Positions 1 to 12,755 of a stretch of 64,000 nt of DNA are shown one piece after another. The position numbers and the translations under genes are program-made. Under the pieces are notes generated by a model. That model made no database searches, had not been told where the DNA came from, and saw nothing but the letters and a program-made list of their open reading frames with translations. The first letter of the stretch is position 1; each line of letters begins with the position of its first letter. The DNA comes from Flaccisagitta enflata (Eukaryota; Chaetognatha; Sagittoidea; Aphragmophora), in assembly GCA_965153355.1 (NCBI GenBank), contig OZ231127.1, positions 97,836,001 to 97,900,000 on the forward strand, in the 5' to 3' direction.

Positions 1-1230
1 AACCAAAAAACATAAAAGACCAAAACATACCAAAAAACCATGTTAGATGACCAAAAATGACCTGAAATCTTCCAAAATGACTTAAAATGCCCAAAAACGA
101 CACAAATGACTTAAAATTACCAAAGTGACGTAAATGATAAAAAATGACCAAAAATGACTGAAAGCAACCAAAAATGACCAAAAACAACAGAATAATGACT
201 CAAAATAACTCCAGACAACCCAAATTGATCAAAAACAACGCAAAAAAGCAAAGTGTTACTAAAAACTACAAAAGCCAAAATTAACTTAGACACCGTGTTC
301 CCTAGCTGTGGTAGGTAGGAAAAAATGACTCAGCATAGTGACCTATTCTAGGTTGTTGCTTACATGTAGGTGCATCTCACCATACATGAAACTAAAAATT
401 CTGTTGGGATTTTTTTGAAAAATATACAAAAAACACAATTTTTTTTACAATTTGTGCCCTAAATCTTTGTGATCAATTTTAAGATAATTTTCGAGTTCAG
501 AATTGAATTTAAATGATGTTTTCTGTTTCGTTTGATATGTCACACTATATACTTTCAAAAAAGAAAGAAAGTTCATTTTTTGAATATAATACTACAATGA
601 TAAATATTATTTTAAGTATTTTAAAGAAAAAATGTACTTTTTATTCTTCTTTAAAAGTATATAGTGTGACATATCAAACGAAACAGAAAAGATCATCTGA
701 ATTCAGTTCTGAACTCGAAAATTATCTAAAAATTGATCACAAATATTTATGGCACAAATTGTAAAAAAAATTGTGTTTTTTGTATATTTTTCAAAAAAAT
801 CCCAACAGAATTTTTAGTTTCATGTATGATATGCACCTGCATGTAAGCAACAACCCAGAATAGGTCACTATGCTGAGTCATTTTTTCCTACCTACCACAG
901 CTAGGGAGCACGGTGTAGAGTGACTGAGAATGACTTAGAATGACTTGTAATGACTTAGAATGACTTAGAATGACTTAAAATAACTTAGAATGACTAAGAA
1001 TGACTTAAAATGACTCATAATAACATAAAATGACAAAAATGACAAAAAATGACAAAATGACTTAAGTGACTAAAATTAACTGAAAATGACTGAAAATTAC
1101 TTAAAATGACATAAAATGACTGAAAATGACGTAAAATACCCTAAAATGACGTAAAACGACGAAAAAAAGCTAAATGTTACCGACGGACCGACAGAGCGGG
1201 TTATAGAGTCGCGTGCACGCGACTAAAAAA
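1..1230 (+). mobile_element. Family A element with (AATGACTTA)n core, 5' end outside the window
   Basis: The interior is degenerate 10-11 bp repeats around AATGACTTAGA. The 3' end is GACCGACGGACCGACAGAGC then the palindrome AGTCGCGTGCACGCGACT and AAAAA. The 625-bp fold-back element at 291-915 is nested within it. Confidence 0.75.
291..915. mobile_element. Fold-back element, family E, TAGA duplication
   Basis: Arms of about 265 bp begin CACCGTG and end CACGGTG, with TAGA on both sides (287-290 and 916-919). Near the turn lies TTTGATATGTCACACTATA and its complement. The same apical sequence marks two other fold-back elements at 54.6 and 63.1 kb. Confidence 0.8.
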
Positions 1231-1336
1231 TCGATAAAAGAACGGGAAGTTTTTCTTTTGTGAACATACAATTTCATATGACTTTTAATTCAAGATAAAA
1301 GTATCGAGAATTTTGTTGTCATTATCTAGCTCAAAG

Positions 1337-1894
1337 ATACAGTAGATCTCGTCTAGACTTGAGATAACGGGGGCAAGCATTGTAGAAGATTAAATGAAGC
1401 CAAAGGAGTGATATTTGAAACATGGACTAATAAAGGGACGCTTTATTGCCCATGATATCTGGTTGCCATGGAAACGCATTTCTATGTATTTTTGCTAAAA
1501 TATCAATATTTAGAGAATTTTTTTGAGGAAATATTTCTAGAAATCAAATTTGCTACAACTTTCCCACAGTATGTTCTGTAAGAATGTCGCTTGTTTAGCG
1601 GTTGCTAAGAATTGTCACACATGGATACACTCCCTAGCAATGCCCAAATGAGCGACATTCTTACAGAACATACTGTGGGAAAGTTTTAGCAAATTTTATT
1701 TTAGCAATGTTCCCTAAAAATTTTTTCTCAAAATATTGATATTTTAGTGAGGATACATAGAAATGTGTTTCCATAGCAACCAGCTATCATGGAGAATTAG
1801 GCATCATTTGATTAGTCTATGATCCAAATATCGCTCCCCTGCCTTCCACAATGCTTGCCCTCGTTATCTCAAGTCTAGACGAGATCTACTGTAT
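1337..1894. mobile_element. Fold-back element ending ATACAGTAGATCTCGTCTAG
   Basis: Arms of about 250 bp run through GACTTGAGATAACGGGGGCA. The inner part pairs GAATGTCGC with GCGACATTC. A decayed relative with the same GACTTGAGATAACAGGGG segments lies at 40150-40430. Confidence 0.75.
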
Positions 1895-2242
1895 ACATTG
1901 CAGATTGCTTCAGATCATTGGAACAAGGCTTTATTGCCTTGAGACTAGGTAATGAAAAATTTCAACCAAAAACAACAAACTTGAGTTAAAAGAAAATGGT
2001 GAAGTGAAGTGTTTTTGTTTCTAACTGTGCTAATTGGCCTCTATCCCCTCCGTCAAAACAACCTAAAGTGATATCTGTAATTCAAGCAGATAAACCCGTA
2101 TCATTTTGCTCAGGTTTTTTTTGGTTGAAATTCTAGCATTTAATGAAAATGATTATGAATAATTGCGGATGTAAAAATGTAGAAACAAGCATGAATTTTG
2201 AAAAAAAAAATCTCGCTTGTGAAATCATTGAGCTACATAACA

Positions 2243-2817
2243 TACTATCTAGGCGGAAAAAATCTTTCGTCCTGTAACAAAAACATATTCATTGGCGTAA
2301 AAATGAATACAAATCAATTACAAATCCATCAATAATTAGTGTGAGCTCCCTTTGAGCCGACATTTGTTTCAGAAACGTTTTGTAGAGCAGTTCGAGTTAC
2401 TAGGCTTTGCATTTCTTTCTCGCAATTTTTTATTGTCTATTCTTTCGCTACATTTAGACTCACAGTTTTCAAAAGAATCATTAAATTGTAGAAAAATTGG
2501 TGACATAAATGAAGCCCTCCAAATTTGCAAGCAGGCACCGCAAATTGCATCTGTCCAGCTCAAGGCGTTTAGAAGTAATCAAAAAAAGAGTGAAATGATA
2601 TCATCAGAAGATTGTGGAGAAATGGCAAAAGTGAAACTGAAGTATTTCATTTAAAGTTGAATAGTTTTTGAGCATAGAGCTAGACGGATGCGGTTTGCGT
2701 CAATCTCTTGCAAATTTGAAGAGCTTTATTTATCTCACTGATTTTTTGATGTTTGGTTGATTCTAACCTGAGATATGCACGTATACGTATCGAAAGATTT
2801 TTTCCGCCTAGATAGTA
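2243..2817. mobile_element. MITE with 25-bp perfect TIRs and TA duplication
   Basis: The inverted ends CTATCTAGGCGGAAAAAATC continue for 25 bases, with TA at both outer edges. This fits a Tc1/mariner-type non-autonomous element. The 100-codon open frame inside lacks an ATG start and resembles nothing I know. Confidence 0.8.
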
Positions 2818-2948
2818 GATAAGTCAGATTTGAAATATACTATGCATGCAACGCAATCAATGTAAAATTTAAACATCTTTAGAAAGATTCATTGTCCTCA
2901 GATAATCAATGAAACTATACCCGTCAGCTTGAATTGCAACTATCTTGG

Positions 2949-3993
2949 AGAAGGCTTGTTTCTACAGGGTGTCCCAAGTCAGTTGCAACATAAAGAATCG
3001 ACATATCTCTGCTTCTAGGTCCTCAAATCAATCTCTGAAAAAAGATCTGAAAAGATGTTGGTCTGCACTTTTTACATGAAAAATTTCATCATAATCGGAC
3101 AATTTGTTTAGGGGCCACATTTCTTTGAAATACACTAGTGATTTCTGACCATGTCTTTTTTTAGTTTTTTACTTTTTGCTGTACTTGGCAGTAGCTGTCT
3201 TTAATTGCTTGTCATTTTTCAACCAATTGAGCTAAAACCCTGCGATTGGTCTCAAATGGCAGATAATTTGTCATAGATTTTGAATCACCAAAAAAATTTG
3301 ACAATTTTCCAAGATTTGATAAGATTTTCATTGTTTTTTTCCAGATTTTCACTTTTGATTATGATAATGTTTGACAAAAATCATCAATAAAGTCATAAAT
3401 TATCAAAATTTTCCAAGATTTCGATGCAGATGTACAATCTATGTACAATTATCTTTCATTTGAGACCAATCCCAGGTTTCTGAATCAATTTGTCATAAAG
3501 TGGCAGAGATTTAAAGTCAGCTACTTTCTAATACAGCTATAAAAAAGATGATTTTCCACTTAATGTTACCACTCATTTGATGTTCTTCTGACCCGCAACT
3601 ATCCAATACTCAACGTGGAAGTTTTGTTTGACAAAAAGTGCAGACCTAGATCTTTGTAGATCTTTTTTCAGAAATCAATTTGAGTTCCTAGAAGCAGAGA
3701 TATGTCGATTCTTTATGTTGCAACTGACTTGGGACACCCTGTAGTGATGACAAATAAACATGATCCTACCCATTTTTGGCCCTTAGTTTTACAGCATAAA
3801 TACATATTCAACAATTCTAACTGCCCCATGAGTGAGTGAGCAAAGTGAGTAAACAAGCCCATGAATGGAGCGAGCATGCAAAGCAACTGTAGTGTAGCGA
3901 GTGAGTGGAGTGAGCAGTGCGAGCAAGCTAGCGAACATACACAGCGAATGAGTGACAAGCTAAAACGCAATTGTCTTTGACTAGAGACGCTCC
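2949..3993 (-). mobile_element. Family B element split by a family D insertion
   Basis: The left end (GGCTTGTTTCTA, a degraded GGGCGTGTTTCTA) is separated from the remainder (TAGTGATGACAAATAAACATG onwards) by the family D element 2964-3739. The rest contains GAGTGAGCAAAGTGAG-type core repeats and ends TTTGACTAGAGACGC. Confidence 0.7.
2964..3739. mobile_element. Family D element (CAGGGTGTCCCAAGTCAG ends, TA target)
   Basis: Terminal inverted repeats of roughly 90 bp start CAGGGTGTCCCAAGTCAGTT and include GAATCGACATATCTCTGC. TA lies on both sides, inside the TTTCTAGT end of the family B host. No transposase remnant is visible. Tc1/mariner-like mobilisation is inferred from the TA duplication. 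Confidence 0.8.
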
Positions 3994-4091
3994 CCAGAGA
4001 TTCGGCCCGTTTGACAAAACGCCAGAAATGTTGAAGAATTTCTCACAGAAGGAGCTTAACTTTATTGTTAATGCTGAAAAAGCAGAAGTAA

Positions 4092-4337
4092 GGGGGCGTT
4101 TCTAGTCAGAGAGGATCGCGTTTTGAACGGGCCACTCGGTCGCTCGCTACGTTCGTTCGCTCGCACCGCTCACTCCGCTCACTCGCTCTGCAGTGCTCGC
4201 TACGCTCCGTTCACGGGCTCGCTCACTCACTTCGCTCACTCCCTCATGGGACAGTTGAAATTCTTGAATATGTGTTCACACTGTTATCGCGTTTCACGGG
4301 AACAAACGCGTTTTTGGTCTTCACTAGAAACACGCCC
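4092..4337 (+). mobile_element. Family B element, near complete
   Basis: Starts GGGGGCGTTTCTAGTCAGAG, runs through CGCTCGCACCGCTCACTCCG, CTCATGGGACAGTTGAAATT and GGAACAAACGCGTTTTTGG, and ends CACTAGAAACACGCCC. The ends are imperfect inverted repeats. Another fragment of the core lies at about 4525-4600. Confidence 0.75.
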
Positions 4338-4866
4338 TGAGATTGGGGACTATCGCCCACTGCCCACCTGACCCTTGCAGCAAGCTTGATATGCATAAAA
4401 CAAGGCCGGCCGCACAAGGCAGAAGGCACAGTCGCAAAAAGTTGGTCAGGGACAGTGATGAAAAAAAAAACTACTCCCAATACAATAATGTTGTCACTAA
4501 AAACACATCCTGAGTTGACACATTAAAATGATAAGTAAGCGTAGCGAAGGAGAGTGCTGTGAAGCGAGTTAAGTGAGCTGTGCACCACTAGAGCGCACTA
4601 GCTGTCAAGTCATGCTTGCTTGCCTAGAAAGCTTGCAACATACAGTATTATGAGATATTTTGTAGTTATTTTTGTATTGGCAATAATGCCGCTTTGCTAA
4701 AACGCCTAATTTTGCCATATTCCTTGGAATGCGCTCTTACATGTTAAAGGAAGGGAGGCAGGAAGGAAAGGAAGAATATCTAAAGATAGACCCCGCTCTT
4801 ACGGACCTGTAATGATTATGCATATTAAACAGGTAGAGTTATGCAAAAAACACTCGCATTTAAACA

Positions 4867-5195
4867 AGGTTAACGCCTTACAGTCGCGTGCGGTTGTTAA
4901 GACCATGAGACTGTAAGACTAAAAGACCAAAAGACTGTAAGACTAAATGTGAATTGACTTAAAATGACTACGATGACTTGAAATAACTTAAATTGACAAT
5001 AAATAACAAAATTTCAAATTTAATAAATGATTTTATATGACGAAAATGACTTTAAATAACATAGAATTACTTGAAATGACTTACAATGATGTAAAAAGAC
5101 AAAAAAAAGCCAAGCTTCACGGACGGATGGACAGACCAACTGACCAACCAACAGATGGACAGAGTGAGTCATAGAGGTTAATTCCGCGCATCGGG
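4867..5195 (+). mobile_element. Family A element, degenerate
   Basis: AGTCGCGTGCGGTTG near the 5' side, then AATGACTT-type repeats, then GACGGATGGACAGACCAACT before a decayed 3' palindrome. Confidence 0.55.
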
Positions 5196-5629
5196 GTCCG
5201 CTCAAGAAACCCTGACTCTCCACCATTGTAGAAGTGTCATCGCTTCTGCTGCTGCATTGAATAAGGTCACAAAGGTTGAGTGACATACCTAACTACCTGG
5301 TGCGCCATGCCAAACCAATTTTTGCTCCTCCAACTGCCCCTATGGGATCCAAAACAGGGCTAGAAGGGCCTTTTTTGGCCTGTCCCGATTTTGTCCCTGT
5401 AAGCAAAAAGCTAGTTTAAGCAATCAAAAAATGTCAAGCAGAGTTATCCCATAGCTTGTAAGCCATCTCTATCCATCCATTGATATGTGCAAAAAATTTG
5501 AACTCAATAACTCAACTGTAAGACAATAAAAAACTACTTCAAATTTTAATACTCTTCCCCTTCATTTTTCTGTCATTTTTTTCTCAAAATGAGATAAGCC
5601 GACGGTTTTTTTTGTAAGCCTATGATTGT
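5196..5629. other. No recognisable feature
   Basis: AT-rich sequence without a convincing open frame, RNA gene or repeat that I could identify. Confidence 0.5.
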
Positions 5630-6712
5630 TCAAAAATTAAGCATTTTTTCTTTTGTCATTGCATTAAGAACTAGATGAACGACATTTCCTCCAAATTTCA
5701 AGGATTTTTTCCATTTCATTTTGGAGAAATTAACATTTTCCTAGAGCGTTACAATTCAAAGGTGCTCCTTGTTGGTGGTGTCACACCTGTGTCACACTAT
5801 GATTCATACTCTGTCAAGGCATAGTAACATGATTAACGGAAAATTCATCTACATGATGAGAAAGATGGTGAAATTCTGTACCTACACCTAAAATTTCAAG
5901 TCTTAACTCTATTTCGTTTGGTCACAATGAAATTACAAAGTTGATCAGTATTGAAATAGGGAGTGAATTGTAACGCTCGCCGACGAAGCCTCGTAGTTAA
6001 TTCTTTGTTTCCACACAGCGCTTCTCACACAAAGGCGCGATGCTTTTGTGCCTCAATTTAGTAAAATTTCTTAAAATTCAAATTGGCTTATCCTAAAAAC
6101 TATTTGAGCTAGCCTGACGAAATTTTACATGGTTGTTACCTAGATCAAGAGGGTTCTTCACCTATATTCTGGTGTGTCTTAAAGAATGCCGAGGAGTCCA
6201 GACAGACCAACCAACCTACCAGAAAAAAAATTGAAAAAACGGCATAACTTTTGAAATAATTGTCCAATCTGGTTGAAATTTTGCATGAAGCTTCTGTTAA
6301 AGATGCCTCGTCACTGGCATGAAACAGAGCTTGGCAAAAAAAATTTTTCCCCCAACAACCCACCTAGCCAGAAATGATACTTATAGAAATTTTTAGAAAA
6401 AACTCAATTTTTTTTAAAAAGATTCAGAAACATGATCGTACATGATTGCTTGAACATATTCATCAAGAATTTGACTGTCATATTGATTTCTTCATTGTTT
6501 TTAACTAAATTTATTATCAGTACGTTTGCAAAAAAATGTGTAATTAGGCCTAATTTGTATGAAAAATGAGCTCACGTAAGAAAATCCAAGTATCAATTCA
6601 TACATAACATAAGGTTAGCTACATGATGATGTATGGTTTTGTGAAATTTTCAACATTTTAAAATTGATGGATTTCACTCCGTCCACGGACCCTTTTCCAT
6701 GACACTAACCTA
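5630..6712 (+). repeat. 1.08-kb dispersed repeat, copy 1
   Basis: Matches 24845-25915 in the opposite orientation over its length. Shared landmarks are TGGTTGAAATTTTGCATGAA, AAAGGCGCGATGCTTTTGTG-like text and the ACCAACCAACCTACCAG segment. No intact open frame is visible. Confidence 0.7.
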
Positions 6713-6859
6713 GAGTCTCGTGCACGCGACTAAAAACATGTTTGATGGACAGACAGACAGACAGACTAGCTGACATACCAATCTCTATCAAGGCAAGCAC
6801 ATAAACAAGCATGACAAATGAAAAAAAACACTACCTTTGATGCATTTGGAGAGGCAGAG

Positions 6860-7080
6860 ACACGAGACCTTCGCGTTTTTACGGGTCACTTGGTCGCTCG
6901 CTACCATCGAACGCTCGCACCGCTCACTTGCTCCACCGCACTCCATTTTGCTCCATTCACGGGCTTGCTCACGGGCACGCTCACTCACTTCGCTCACCCC
7001 CTCGTGGGATAGGTGAAATCTTTTAATATGAGTTCCTGCTGTAAAAGTGTTTTACGGGTATAATCGTGTTTGTTTTAGTC
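6860..7080 (+). mobile_element. Family B element, ends decayed
   Basis: CACTTGGTCGCTCGCTACCA, CACTTCGCTCACCCCCTCGT and a degraded AATCGTGTTTGTTTTAGTCA tail. A solo family A 3' end (CGTGCACGCGACTAAAAA) and a (GACA)n run lie at 6713-6775. Confidence 0.65.
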
Positions 7081-7093
7081 ACACGGTCATGTA

Positions 7094-7692
7094 CAGTACC
7101 TTCCGAGCAAACCCGGTTAAAACTGGAGGAATAATTTTTGTTACTTTAATTTCATTACCCAAACTTCATTTTGCCCAACCAATTAAAAGATACTTAAGCA
7201 GATGAACATATTTGGCTGTCAAAAAAATAACTAGATTAAATCAAAGGGACAGACATCAGATATTGAGTGACAACCAGACCAACCGATGGGGCAGATAGAC
7301 AGACCAACAGATAGCAGATCAGTCAGACAATTATTTCAGATTTTATGGCCATTTAAAGTTTTGAAGGACAATTGTCCTAAATTATTTTGAGACAACTGTC
7401 CTTAAAAACTTTAAATGGCTGTAAAATCTGAAATAATTATCTGTCTGAGCTGTTCTTATGGTCTAGGATAGGTCAAATTTTCTGCCAAATCTAATGGTCT
7501 AGGTTAGAACACTCAATATTGATGTCTTCATGCACTTTGATTTCACGAGTTATTTTTTTTGACAGCCAAATATGTTCAAGGAATTAAGTATCTTTTGATT
7601 AAGTTATGTACAAAAAATGAAGTTTGGGAAATGAAATTAAAGTAACAAAAATTAATCCTCCAGTTTTAACCGGGTTTGCTCGGAAGGTACTG
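7094..7692. mobile_element. Near-perfect 0.6-kb palindromic element, TA target
   Basis: The arms start CAGTACCTTCCGAGCAAACC and pair through TATTTGGCTGTCAAAAAAA and AATTATTTCAGATTTTA, nearly to the centre. TA sits on both sides. Confidence 0.8.
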
Positions 7693-7739
7693 TAGGAAGG
7701 AGGCCATTCAAGAAGAAGCGATGCATCTGCTTGCAATTG

Positions 7740-8900
7740 ACATATACAACAGACCAACAGGTGGCCCAACCAACAGACGGACAGACCAGCAGATGAACCA
7801 ACTGACGGATGCAACAGACCAACAGATGTACAAAACAACAGACGGACAGACCAGCAGATGGACCGACTGACAGATGCAACAGACCAACCAATGGACAAAC
7901 CAGCAGATAGACAGACCAACAGATGCAGCAGATCAACAGATGGACAGACTGACAGATGCAATAGACCAACAGATGGACGGACCAACAGATGTGACAGACC
8001 ACAAATGGACAGACGATCAGTTGCAACAGACTGACAGATAGACAAACCAACAGATGCGACAGACCAATAGATAAACCAACAGATGCAACAGACCAAAATT
8101 TGCGACAGACCAACAGATGCGACAGACTGACAGATGGACACACCAACAGATGCAACAGACCAACTGATAAACCAACAAATGCAACAGCTGCAACAGACTA
8201 ACCAATGGACAAACCACCAGATGGACAGACCAACAGACTAACAGATGGACAGATCATCAAGTGCAACAGACTGACAGATAGACCAACAGAGGCAGCAGAC
8301 CATGGTACCAACCAAAGGACAAACCAGCAGATGGACAGACCAACAGATGCAACAGACTAACAGATGGACAGACTGACAGATGCAAAAGACCAACAGATGC
8401 GACAGACCAACAGATGCGGCAGACCAACAGATGCGACCGACCAACAGATAAACCAACATATGCAACAGACCAACCAATGGACAAACCAGCAGATGGACAG
8501 ATGCAACAGACCAACAGATGGACAGACTGACAGATGCAAATGACCAACCGATGCAACAGACCAACAGATGCGACAGACTGACAGATGGATAGACCAACAG
8601 ATGCGACAGACCAACAGATGAACCATACCAACCAATGGACAAACCAGCAGATGGACAGATGCAACGGACCAACAGATGGACAGACTGACAGATGCAAAAG
8701 ACCAACAGATGCAACAGACCAACAGATGCGACATGCCAACAGATGCGACAGACTTACAGATGCGACAGACCAATAGATAAACCAACAGATGTAACAGACC
8801 AACATATGCGACAGACCAACAGATGGGCAGATGCAACAGACCAACAGATGGACAGACCAACAGCTGCAATAGACCAACAAATGGACAGACTTATGCATGA
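7740..8900. repeat. Minisatellite of CCAACAGATGCGACAGAC type
   Basis: About 1.16 kb of interleaved units CCAACAGATGGACAGA, CTGACAGATGCAACAGA and CAACCAATGGACAAACCAGC. The long open frames on both strands are products of the repeat. Confidence 0.9.
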
Positions 8901-8901
8901 A

Positions 8902-9574
8902 TAAACCAGGCCGAATACATGGCGACTCCAGTCTTGTGCAGATGGGCAGGGGCCAAATTTAAGGTCACTTGATCGTTTCGGCAGGAGTATTGAAGTCTGA
9001 GACCCCAAAAAAAACCAAAAAAGAATAGTCGCAAAAGCGTCAGATGGTCCGCGGTACCCGTGCCCTGCCTAAGTAGGTTGTGTTTGAAGTTGAGGGAGGA
9101 AGCAGGGCAGTGGCTTTAATGGGGTTGATGACTTATGCTTCCACACATATGGGGAATTTTTTCCTTTTGTTCTAGCAATCAAGATATAGGCCTTGGGGCT
9201 GGAATTAAAGCCTTAGGGCTGGAATTTAGGAATTGCTGCAGTCTAAGATTTGGGCCTCAAGGCTGGAATTTTGGCCTCAAAATTGAGATTTGGGCCTCAA
9301 GGCTAGGATTTGAATGGGGGGGGTGGACGGAGAAGAATAAGGAGGAGAGGGACAAAATTCCCCATATGTGTGAGAGCATAGGTCATCAACCCCTATGGGG
9401 CCGCCGCCCAGAAAGTGTAACAGACGGATAGATGGATGGACGGACAGACAGATGGATGGACGGACAGATGGATGGATGGATGGACAGACGGATGGATGGA
9501 CGGACAGACGGATGGATGGACGGACAGACGGACCAACAAAGCGGGGTGTAGAGTCGTTTAGCAAGCAACTAAAA
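8902..9574 (+). mobile_element. Family A element interrupted by a family C element
   Basis: The 5' part (CCAGGCCGAATACATGGC, GATGGGCAGGGGCC) stops at 9026. After a minus-strand family C copy (about 9027-9414, GTCCGCGGTACCCGTGCCCT to GGGGCCGCCGCCCAG) it resumes with AAGTGTAACAGACGG, a GGATGGATGGAC array and CAAAGCGGGGTGTAGAGTCG. Confidence 0.7.
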
Positions 9575-10248
9575 AGTGAATGATAAGTCGCGTAAAGTGA
9601 TAAATCTAATTGCCTAATTGTTCACTTATACGAGAGAATTGTTAATCAAAATCCAACTCAAGATAATTTCATTTGTAAGAGTTTGAAACTATACTCCGCA
9701 TAGTTGGTCCATTGTTCGATAGGTTGCTCGTTCGGTATGTGTCAGAGTATGTTGGTCTGTTGTTCTGGCCGTAGTGGACACTCCTCCTTCTTCTACTAAA
9801 TTACGAGTCGTAGACTTTTTGAATGCCTTTTGGGAATTTTGTCGCATTTTTTTGTAATTGTTTTTGTTAAAAGTGTCTGATGCAAATGTTTGTTTTCTTA
9901 CACTTATTCATTGAGTGTGTTTAAGAAGGCGTTCCTCCAGAGGCAACATTCGTGTTTCAACAGGAGCCAAAGTAAAAAATAAAAATGATTGAATCTGACT
10001 GAATAAACTAAAATAACCATTGAGATATATCATGATCAATATTTTTTTGCATAACTTGCATTCAAACATGAAAAAGAATCAAATGAGGCTAAAATTTATA
10101 AAGAAAATATAATGCAAATCACTGAATTTTTCATTTTTGGTAACAGACAGGGGGCAGGTTGAAATTCTAAGATTGCATAAAAAATGAAAAAATGAGAAAA
10201 CAAAAAACAAAGTTAGTTCTCTTCCAAAATCGATTACAAAAAGAACTA
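9575..10248. other. No recognisable feature
   Basis: AT-rich, without a supported gene or repeat. Confidence 0.5.
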
Positions 10249-11392
10249 CAGGGTGTCCCAAGCCAGTTGCTTCTAGGGGCTCTATTTAATTTATGAAAAA
10301 AGATCTAAATAGAACTTGGTCTGCGATTTTAGCTTGTTAAAATTTCATTATGGATGGGCCATTTGTTGAGCAACCACATTTGGCTGAAGTTGATGTATAA
10401 TTTAGGTTTCTAACTATGGTTAAAGTGAAAAAGATTCTTTTTTAAAAATGTTTTACATACTCATCATATTAGTAGGTTTGAAATTTTTTTTGTGGTGACA
10501 GAACATCAAATTTCTGACACAGCAAAAAAATCAGAATTTAAAAAAGTTAATTTTTGCACCAGTAGCAGCAATTTTTGTAAAAAGCTTTCCAAAACAAAAA
10601 AAATGTTATTCAAATCCAATTTTGACAAGTTTTACAAAAAATGATCTTATGGGTATATAAACAAACTTTTTTGAGTTCTGATTTTTTTGCTGTGTCATAA
10701 ATTTGACATTCTAACTCATTCCCAAAACTTTTGTTCCTGCTGTAAAGATTGAGCTCATAAGAATTTTTAAAAATTATGATCAAAACTGGAATTAATCTGG
10801 CAGATGCTCAATTGACAGACTTTACAAAAATCAATGCTACAGGTGCAAAAATGGACTTTAATGTCTGATTTTTTTAGTCGCGAGCATGCGACTCTACAAC
10901 CTGCTTTGTTTGTCGGTTGGTCAGTTGGTCGGTTGGTCGGTTGGTTGGTCACACTTTACTTTTTTTATGATTTTATTACTTTGACCTCCTGCTCCTGCCC
11001 AAATGGTCTGGTGACCTCAAATATGGCCCCTGCCCACCCGCATGCGACTTCGGTAGCCGTATATCCGGCCATGTTTCCTAAGTAGCAAATTTAAAAAAAC
11101 TATCATGGTCTAAAAAATCATGACGCTGCTCTGAAAACTGAACCCACAGGAATATTTTGAAACTTACTTTTTTTCTTTACATTTCCATTGTTACCATTTT
11201 TTACCATTTCAAAAATCATACATTTACTGTAAAAGTTTGTGGTTGCTTAACAAATGCTCTGACCATCATGAAATTATACATGCAAAAATCGCAGACCAAG
11301 ATTTTTTTAAAACTTTCTTCAGAATTTGATTTAAGCTGTTAGAAGCAGAGGTTTGCTGATTCTTTATGTTGCGACTGACTTGGGACACCCTG
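10249..11392. mobile_element. Family D element carrying a nested family A element
   Basis: The ends CAGGGTGTCCCAAGCCAGTT and ACTGACTTGGGACACCCTG are flanked by TA on both sides. It is interrupted at about 10872-11072 by a minus-strand family A copy. Confidence 0.8.
10872..11072 (-). mobile_element. Family A element, short form
   Basis: Reading the minus strand: AACATGGCCGGATATACGGC, GCATGCGGGTGGGCAGGGGC, ATTTGAGGTCACCAGACC, a CCAACCGACC array, AGCAGGTTGTAGAGTCGC and the 3' palindrome then AAAAA. Confidence 0.8.
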
Positions 11393-11685
11393 TATGTTTT
11401 TGCAAATGCAAAATTTCCCTGCATTTGAGAGTTTTAGAATTTTAACAGCAAGAGCAAACAAAAAAAAGTTAGCAAAATTTCATTTAAAACCTTGTTTTTC
11501 TTGCTTTTCTCATGTGAATTGCATTGTCAAAATTACTTTTGAGGTCAGATTATGATAGAAATGTATACACCAAGTGTTTTTAGAGACAATTCATATTTCA
11601 AAATCATTCTTGCACCATTAGTGTCCAGAAAATGATGCAAAAAATATGGTGAAACACCTAGTTTTCCTTCAAAAATTTGCCGTCT

Positions 11686-11932
11686 TAAAGTTACAGACAA
11701 CCACGGTTTTGAAAAGCAATTTGGTAGCTAGCTACGTTGGATCGCTCGCACCACTCAGCCTGCTAATTTGCTCAGCCATAATATACATGCTTTGCTTACG
11801 TCATTTAGAGGCTTGCTCATTCACTTTGCTTACTTCTTGTGCAGTCTATGAACATGTATTTACATTGTGAACAGATTTAACAGGAGTAATCAAGATTCTT
11901 GTCACCAGTAGGAACACGTCCTTTAATTTGTA
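11686..11932 (+). mobile_element. Family B element, decayed
   Basis: GTTACAGACAACCACGGTT, TCGCTCGCACCACTCAGCC and GGAACACGTCCTT mark the two ends and the core. Confidence 0.55.
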
Positions 11933-11989
11933 TGTCTCTATCTTTGTCTCATTTCCTTTTATTTCTCATGTCTCTATCTCTATCTCATC

Positions 11990-12328
11990 AAGGGCGTGTT
12001 TCTACAGATGACAAGAATCTTGATTGCTCCCATGAAACTCATTCACAGCATGAACACGCATATTCAAGAATTTCAACTGTCCCACGAGGGAGTGAGCAAA
12101 GTGAGTGAGCAAGCCTGTGAACGGACGAGCAAGCAAAGCAAGCAAGCAAAGCAAGCAAAGCAAGCAAAGCAAGCAAAGCAAGCAAAGCAAGTGTAGCAAA
12201 ATGGAGCGCTGCGGAGGGAGTGAGCGTAATGAGCAAAGCGAATGAGCGGAGTGAGCGGTGCAAACGAACAAATGTAACGAGCAACTGAGAGGCCCGTTAA
12301 AAGCGCGATTGTCTCTGACTAGAAACTT
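11990..12328 (-). mobile_element. Family B element with AAGC expansion
   Basis: AGGGCGTGTTTCTACAGATG to TTGTCTCTGACTAGAAAC. The core contains a run of AAGCAAAGC repeats not seen in other copies. Confidence 0.75.
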
Positions 12329-12755
12329 TTATTTTTTTTTTTGGGGGGGGGGTCTTAAATGTCACAAATTGTTCAAATTGGTGTCAAATGAAAATAAATC
12401 TTTCCAAAAATGAGGAAGGAGGTCAAATTGTTACCTGCAATTAACTTGTATGATATAGTAAAACATTCGAGGTTTCATGTTTAGCAGGAAAAAGGTTGAA
12501 AAAGGTTTTTGGATCTTTCAATATTATCATTTAAGAATAAATCACAAAACACAAATTTCTTGAAATGTTGATGCGCGAGTCAGAAATTCTTTGGTCCATC
12601 GGTCCCACCCAGATTCTCGCCAAAATACTTAACCCTCCTATAATCTTCCACAAGTTGATAACCAACAACTCTGTTTGAGGATTACTGAACAATTTTCACA
12701 TCTCAGTTTTGATATTCAAAAACAATCATGATGGCTGCTCAAAATTGTAAAAAAA

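Noticed and set aside
2352-2654. 100-codon open frame inside the 27-bp-TIR MITE, possible transposase remnant
   Set aside because: Starts at TTG rather than ATG, and shows no DDE-type or DNA-binding motif. Too short for a transposase.
7599-8898. Overlapping long open frames on both strands, and a CRISPR-like look of regular repeats
   Set aside because: The units are contiguous short minisatellite repeats without unique spacers, in animal DNA. Not a CRISPR array and not coding.
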